Source of the DNA: Opitutia bacterium UBA4654
Lineage (GTDB): Bacteria; Verrucomicrobiota; Verrucomicrobiia; Opitutales; Intestinicryptomonadaceae
Direction of reading: 5' to 3'
Assembly: GCA_002405555.1 (NCBI GenBank)
Contig: DHMA01000056.1
Location: 1-8,423 of the forward strand
DNA: 8,423 nucleotides
The notes under the pieces: generated by a model
Told to the model about the DNA's origin: nothing
What the model saw: only the letters and a program-made list of their open reading frames with translations
Databases searched by the model: none
Shown: positions 5,865-8,423 of the stretch, piece by piece
How the letters are laid out: each line of letters opens with the position of its first letter
Numbering within the stretch: the first letter of the stretch is position 1
Made by a program: the position numbers and the translations under genes

Positions 5865-7137
5865 TGGATTCCTTTTTGTTTGAAGCGGGGAACGCGAACC
5901 TCCGCGCGAGTTCGGTTTTGTCGGGCGAGAGTCCGAGGGCGGCGAGGCGTTCGATGATTTCAAGCTCGCACTTGTGCATTTCGTAGTCGGGCAGTTTCAG
6001 CCTGAATTTCGCAAGCGGCGTTTCGTCGCCCGTCGCGAGCCTGATTACCTGCGCGTCCACGCAGCGGTTGAGCGTGTCGCCTACAAGCGCGGCGTCGGCC
6101 TCCTCTATGAGCGAGCTTTCGTACCACTGAACGCTCGCGCCCTGCCTGTTGTCGCCGCTGATTGTGTTGAGGTCGCTTCCGCGCCAGAGGGCGCAGAGCA
6201 TTCTGTCTACGCGTTCGACGAGCGCGGGGTAGGGCAGTTCGCCCTTTGTGGAAACGTCGATTGCCTCTATGTCCGTGCCCTCCGAAAGCACTGCGTGGAA
6301 CTCCGCGCCGAAGTCGGCGACGGCTTCGCACGCCGCCTCCCACTGGGGGGAGTCGGGGAAGGCGTCGGTTTTCGCCTTAATCCCCGGCATGCCGTTGCGC
6401 TCGCAGTAGATGAGCCAGTCTTTGAGCGGCAGCTGTTTGAAAATGTAGGCGATTGACGACGCCGTCATCAGACCGTCGCCGCAGGTGATGAGCCATTCGC
6501 CCTCGTCGAGCGGCGAGCCGTCGGCGAGCTGCCCCTCGCGTTCGAGCAGCCTCAGTTTGCCGCTCGTGTTTTCGAAAAGCCAGAGCGGATATTGCTCGAA
6601 CACCCCGCGGATTTTCCCGTCCCTTTCGGAAAACGAAATTTTGTGCGCCGAATATTTCATCGCAACCGCGTCCATCATTTGCGAGACGAGCATGCGCAGT
6701 CCGCCGCGCTCGTTTTTGTCGGTCGCGCTTCTTGCTTCGAGCGACGAATAGAAGTCGGACAGAATCTTTTTGTGCTCGAATGCCCTCTGCGAATTTTCGC
6801 TTACGACGATTTCGCATTCGAGCCGCGCTATCGATTTTTTGCGTTTGAGATTCAGCCCGCAAATTACGTCGTCGCGGCGCAGGATTGCCTCGAACATTCG
6901 CGCCGCCGTTCCGAGCCTCCCCGCCTCGAATTCTTCGAGAGCGCGTGAGAGCGTGTCGGGGCGCAGGTTTTTAATCGTGTTGAATCGCGCCCTCAGAAAG
7001 CGCGAACTTATCGCGGGGTTGTTGCCTTTTGCGTTCATGCGGTCCAGAATATCACGGACGGAGCGCGTCGGCAAATTTACTTTGGGAACTTTTGATAAAA
7101 CTACATTTTTTGATACTTTTTTGATTTCCCCGCGCAT
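5851..7137 (-). CDS. DUF935-type (Mu gp29-like) portal protein
   Basis: The portal forms the dodecameric ring through which DNA enters the head. Numbered from ATG 7137 (428 aa), the helical entry LRPDTLSRALEEFEAGRLGT (58-77) and ARMFEAILRRDDVICGLNLK (80-99) followed by RKKSIARLECEIV match the Mu gp29 pattern of a leucine/acid-rich helix, a two-helix DxxI turn and a conserved K/R-rich strand. Further on are EWLITCGDGLMTASS (214-228), the hallmark LKDWLIYCERNGMPG (238-252), and LWRGSDLNTISGDNRQGASV (317-336), which fits the family G-x-L-T-x-G-x-x-G-S segment. The C-terminal helices are weaker. The start is uncertain: the frame extends to 7281, with ATGs at 7191 (overlapping the divergent gene's ATG), 7137 and 7038, none with a strong Shine-Dalgarno. 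The codons at 7072-7127 are AT-rich and lysine-rich. Terminase is not next to it. Confidence 0.85.
   Translation of the reverse strand: MRGEIKKVSKNVVLSKVPKVNLPTRSVRDILDRMNAKGNNPAISSRFLRARFNTIKNLRPDTLSRALEEFEAGRLGTAARMFEAILRRDDVICGLNLKRKKSIARLECEIVVSENSQRAFEHKKILSDFYSSLEARSATDKNERGGLRMLVSQMMDAVAMKYSAHKISFSERDGKIRGVFEQYPLWLFENTSGKLRLLEREGQLADGSPLDEGEWLITCGDGLMTASSIAYIFKQLPLKDWLIYCERNGMPGIKAKTDAFPDSPQWEAACEAVADFGAEFHAVLSEGTDIEAIDVSTKGELPYPALVERVDRMLCALWRGSDLNTISGDNRQGASVQWYESSLIEEADAALVGDTLNRCVDAQVIRLATGDETPLAKFRLKLPDYEMHKCELEIIERLAALGLSPDKTELARRFAFPASNKKESNEIG
5869..5874 (-). promoter_or_regulatory. Ribosome binding site that fixes the protease start
   Basis: Minus-strand AAGGAA lies four bases before ATG 5864 and inside the last codons of the portal gene. 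No comparable site precedes the upstream in-frame ATG at 5963, so the shorter protein is the better annotation. Confidence 0.68.
7072..7127. other. AT-rich patch with three TTTTGAT repeats at the divergent junction
   Basis: Only 12 of these 56 bases are G or C, in a G+C-rich background. The plus strand carries TTTTGAT at 7090-7096, 7108-7114 and 7119-7125. In the portal frame it encodes KKVSKNVVLSKVPKVN with codons (TTA, GTA, TCA) that are rare elsewhere in that gene. It may be the leading-edge promoter/operator region for the divergent genes, or an atypical coding N-terminus. No good -35/-10 pair was found: the two plus-strand TTGATA hexamers lack a matching -10 at 16-18 bases. Confidence 0.5.
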
Positions 7138-7189
7138 TCGCCGCTTTTTTGTTTGCGCCTCCGCCGGATTTCGAGTTTGACTTGCCGCC

Positions 7190-8329
7190 ATGAACAAACG
7201 CGATTTTCTGACGGGCGCGGGAATGATGTCGGCGGCCGCCGTCGCCGCGGCTATTCCGCCCGCGGGGCTTCCCTCCGACAAGTCCGCGGTCTACAACGTG
7301 CGCGACTTCGGCGCAAAGGGCGACGGCAAAACCTCCGACACCGCCGCAATTCAGGCGGCTCTCGACGCCGCCGGCAAAACCGAGGGCACCGTGTTTTTCC
7401 CGAGCGGCGTCTATCCGTGCGCGTGTCTGAAAGCGCGTCCGCATACGACGCTCGCCGCCGAGCCGCAGTGGATATTCAAGGGCGAGCGGCACGGCGCGGT
7501 TCTTCGCCTAAACTCCGAAGACGCCGACTGCCTGCTCGACATCACCGACGCCTACGGAGTCCGCATTCGCGGGCTTACGCTCGACGGAATCCGCCGCGCA
7601 AAAAGGCAAATCCACGGCATATATCTCAACAACGCAAAATTCAGCAAAAAGGAAAACACCGTCGTAATCGACGACGTAAAGGTCCAGCATTTTTCGGGGC
7701 ACGGCATATATTTGCAGCGCGTGTGGCTGTTCATTGTCCGGCACAGCCAGTGCTTTACAAACGTCGGCTGCGGCATGATGATAATCGGCTGGGACGGCTT
7801 CGTTCTCGACAACCAGTTTTCGGGCAACGACTCGCACGGCTTCGGCTGTGTCGGCATCGGCGGGGCGGTAATGTTTACCGCAAACCGCGTCGAGTGGAAC
7901 AGGGGCTACGGACTCCACATTCCGCACGGGAATACTTGGAACATCACGGGCAACTCGTTCGACCGCAACTGCGGCGCGGGGCTTAAAATCGAGGACGCCG
8001 ACGCAATCGCCGTAAGCGGCAACATATTCCGCCGATGCGGCAAGGACAGCTCGCAGCTTGCCGAGGGCGAGACTTCCGCGCAGGTGATTTTCGACGGCGC
8101 GAAGGGGCTTTGCGTGTCGGGCAACTCGTTCAGGGCGGGGCGCGACGACGGCGGCAAGGGAAAGTACACGCCGCAGGTCGGATTTATTTTAAAGAATTTA
8201 TCGTATTCGGTAATATCGAACAACGTTTTATACAACGGCTACATGAAAGAGATGTTTCTGGATTTGGGCGGACACGGTAAAGACCTAATCCTAACATCGA
8301 ACGTCGGCTGCCCTTACGGCGCGTCATAG
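7190..8329 (+). CDS. Secreted right-handed parallel beta-helix (pectate-lyase-3-like) protein, 379 aa
   Basis: The N-terminus MNKRDFLTGAGMMSAAAVAA is a Tat-like or Sec export signal: KRDFL is a one-residue variant of the RRxFL motif, then a hydrophobic Ala run to about residue 25. Residues 34-75 (AVYNVRDFGAKGDGKTSDTA, then IQAALDAA and GTVFFPSGVY) are the standard opening of pectate-lyase-3 / phage tailspike beta-helices. Residues 115-350 are rungs rich in G, N and aromatic residues, with repeating N-x-F turns (DNQFSGND, GNSFDRN, GNIFRRCG, GNSFRAG). Likely roles are polysaccharide binding or cleavage at the cell surface; no catalytic triad is evident. It is divergent from the portal, and its ATG shares bases with a possible portal ATG (CATG at 7189-7192). 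It could be a host gene, a lysogenic-conversion gene or a repurposed tailspike. The last 50 codons include an AT-rich stretch (8181-8232). No Shine-Dalgarno is evident. Confidence 0.88.
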   Translation: MNKRDFLTGAGMMSAAAVAAAIPPAGLPSDKSAVYNVRDFGAKGDGKTSDTAAIQAALDAAGKTEGTVFFPSGVYPCACLKARPHTTLAAEPQWIFKGERHGAVLRLNSEDADCLLDITDAYGVRIRGLTLDGIRRAKRQIHGIYLNNAKFSKKENTVVIDDVKVQHFSGHGIYLQRVWLFIVRHSQCFTNVGCGMMIIGWDGFVLDNQFSGNDSHGFGCVGIGGAVMFTANRVEWNRGYGLHIPHGNTWNITGNSFDRNCGAGLKIEDADAIAVSGNIFRRCGKDSSQLAEGETSAQVIFDGAKGLCVSGNSFRAGRDDGGKGKYTPQVGFILKNLSYSVISNNVLYNGYMKEMFLDLGGHGKDLILTSNVGCPYGAS

Positions 8330-8345
8330 CGCCGTTGATGCGGCG
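8316..8345 (+). other. Overlapping hairpins at the beta-helix stop codon
   Basis: ACGGCGC (8316-8322) pairs perfectly with GCGCCGT (8329-8335) around a six-base loop that ends in the first two bases of the TAG stop codon. An alternative five-pair hairpin, CGCCG (8330-8334) with CGGCG (8341-8345), uses part of the same sequence and is followed by only TTT. They cannot both form. A termination or mRNA-end role is plausible but the T-tract is too short for a confident intrinsic terminator. Confidence 0.45.
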
Positions 8346-8351
8346 TTTCCC

Positions 8352-8404
8352 CGCGCTTGCGGACTGCTCGCGTACGTCAGTACGCCACGCACCCCGCAAT
8401 CGCG
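8352..8404. repeat. 53-base nested palindrome in the intergenic region
   Basis: Nested dyad arms pair in order: CGCG (8352-8355) with CGCG (8401-8404), TTGCGG (8357-8362) with CCGCAA (8394-8399), TGC (8365-8367) with GCA (8389-8391), and GCGTAC (8370-8375) with GTACGC (8380-8385) around GTCA. The mismatches are a single C-T pair and two small internal loops. This makes a long imperfect hairpin readable on both strands. It contains no open frame and no T-run. It could be a dispersed REP-like repeat, a bidirectional transcript-end structure or a protein-binding site. Only one copy is visible here, so repeat status is unproven. Confidence 0.6.
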
Positions 8405-8423
8405 TGAAAGCCACCGCCTGAAC

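Noticed and set aside
5865..5963. N-terminal extension of the protease to ATG 5963
   Set aside because: The extra 33 residues are low-complexity Ser/Pro/Arg inside the portal 3' end, and a good ribosome site marks ATG 5864 instead.
7092..7120. Sigma-70 promoter for the beta-helix gene from TTGATA at 7092-7097
   Set aside because: The hexamer at 16-17 bases spacing matches the -10 consensus at three or fewer positions, so no promoter was called.
7138..7281. Portal start at 7281
   Set aside because: The extension is an Ala/Pro/Gly-rich antisense of the beta-helix signal peptide region, so it is probably not coding. ATG 7191 or 7137 is more likely.
1..8423. CRISPR array, tRNA, rRNA, insertion sequence or integrase
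   Set aside because: No regularly spaced direct repeats, no cloverleaf-like segment and no transposase or recombinase motifs were seen on either strand.

Overview
The window holds part of a prophage-type virion gene cluster on the minus strand (positions 7137 down to 1) and one divergent plus-strand gene for a predicted secreted right-handed beta-helix protein (7190-8329). The DNA is G+C-rich, with C or G at most third codon positions. Capsid and tail proteins of this kind, the KRDFL-type export signal and the pectate-lyase-like fold suggest a Verrucomicrobiota/Lentisphaerota-like bacterium. That assignment is a guess from protein style, because no taxonomic marker is present.

Read along the minus strand, the cluster encodes a DUF935-type (Mu gp29-like) portal, a compact Mu gpI-like prohead protease/scaffold, a DUF2190-like capsid decoration protein, an HK97-fold major capsid protein, a DUF1320-like (Mu gp36-like) head-tail connector, a tail-terminator-like protein (Mu gp37 position), a 128-aa possible tail-tube-like protein, a 49-aa coiled-coil protein, a 572-aa tail-hub/baseplate-like protein, and a gene cut off by the left edge. 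Spacing is very tight. There are two ATGA stop/start overlaps, several 1- to 4-base gaps and a 14-base overlap, so this is one polycistronic late operon. The widest gaps are 48 bases, holding a strong UUCG-loop hairpin after the capsid gene, and 42 bases, an A-rich leader with a good Shine-Dalgarno before the decoration gene.

For a Mu-like module the layout is reduced. The portal is followed directly by the protease, with no MuF-type minor head gene and no separate scaffold. The head-tail joining genes run almost straight into the hub gene, with no sheath and no gene long enough for a tape measure. Upstream of the portal, where large terminase is expected, the cluster meets the divergent beta-helix gene, and the outermost possible start codons overlap in one CATG. 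The cluster may be a compact phage of unusual tail architecture with rearranged modules, or a partly deleted or domesticated remnant. The window alone cannot decide.

The beta-helix gene ends inside a 7-bp hairpin. About 16 bases further on lies a 53-base nested palindrome (8352-8404) that no gene explains. Two AT-rich patches stand out from the G+C-rich background: 7072-7127 in the 5' part of the portal frame, and 8181-8232 near the 3' end of the beta-helix gene. No RNA genes, CRISPR arrays, integrase, transposase or insertion sequences were seen. No gap between genes exceeds 300 bases.
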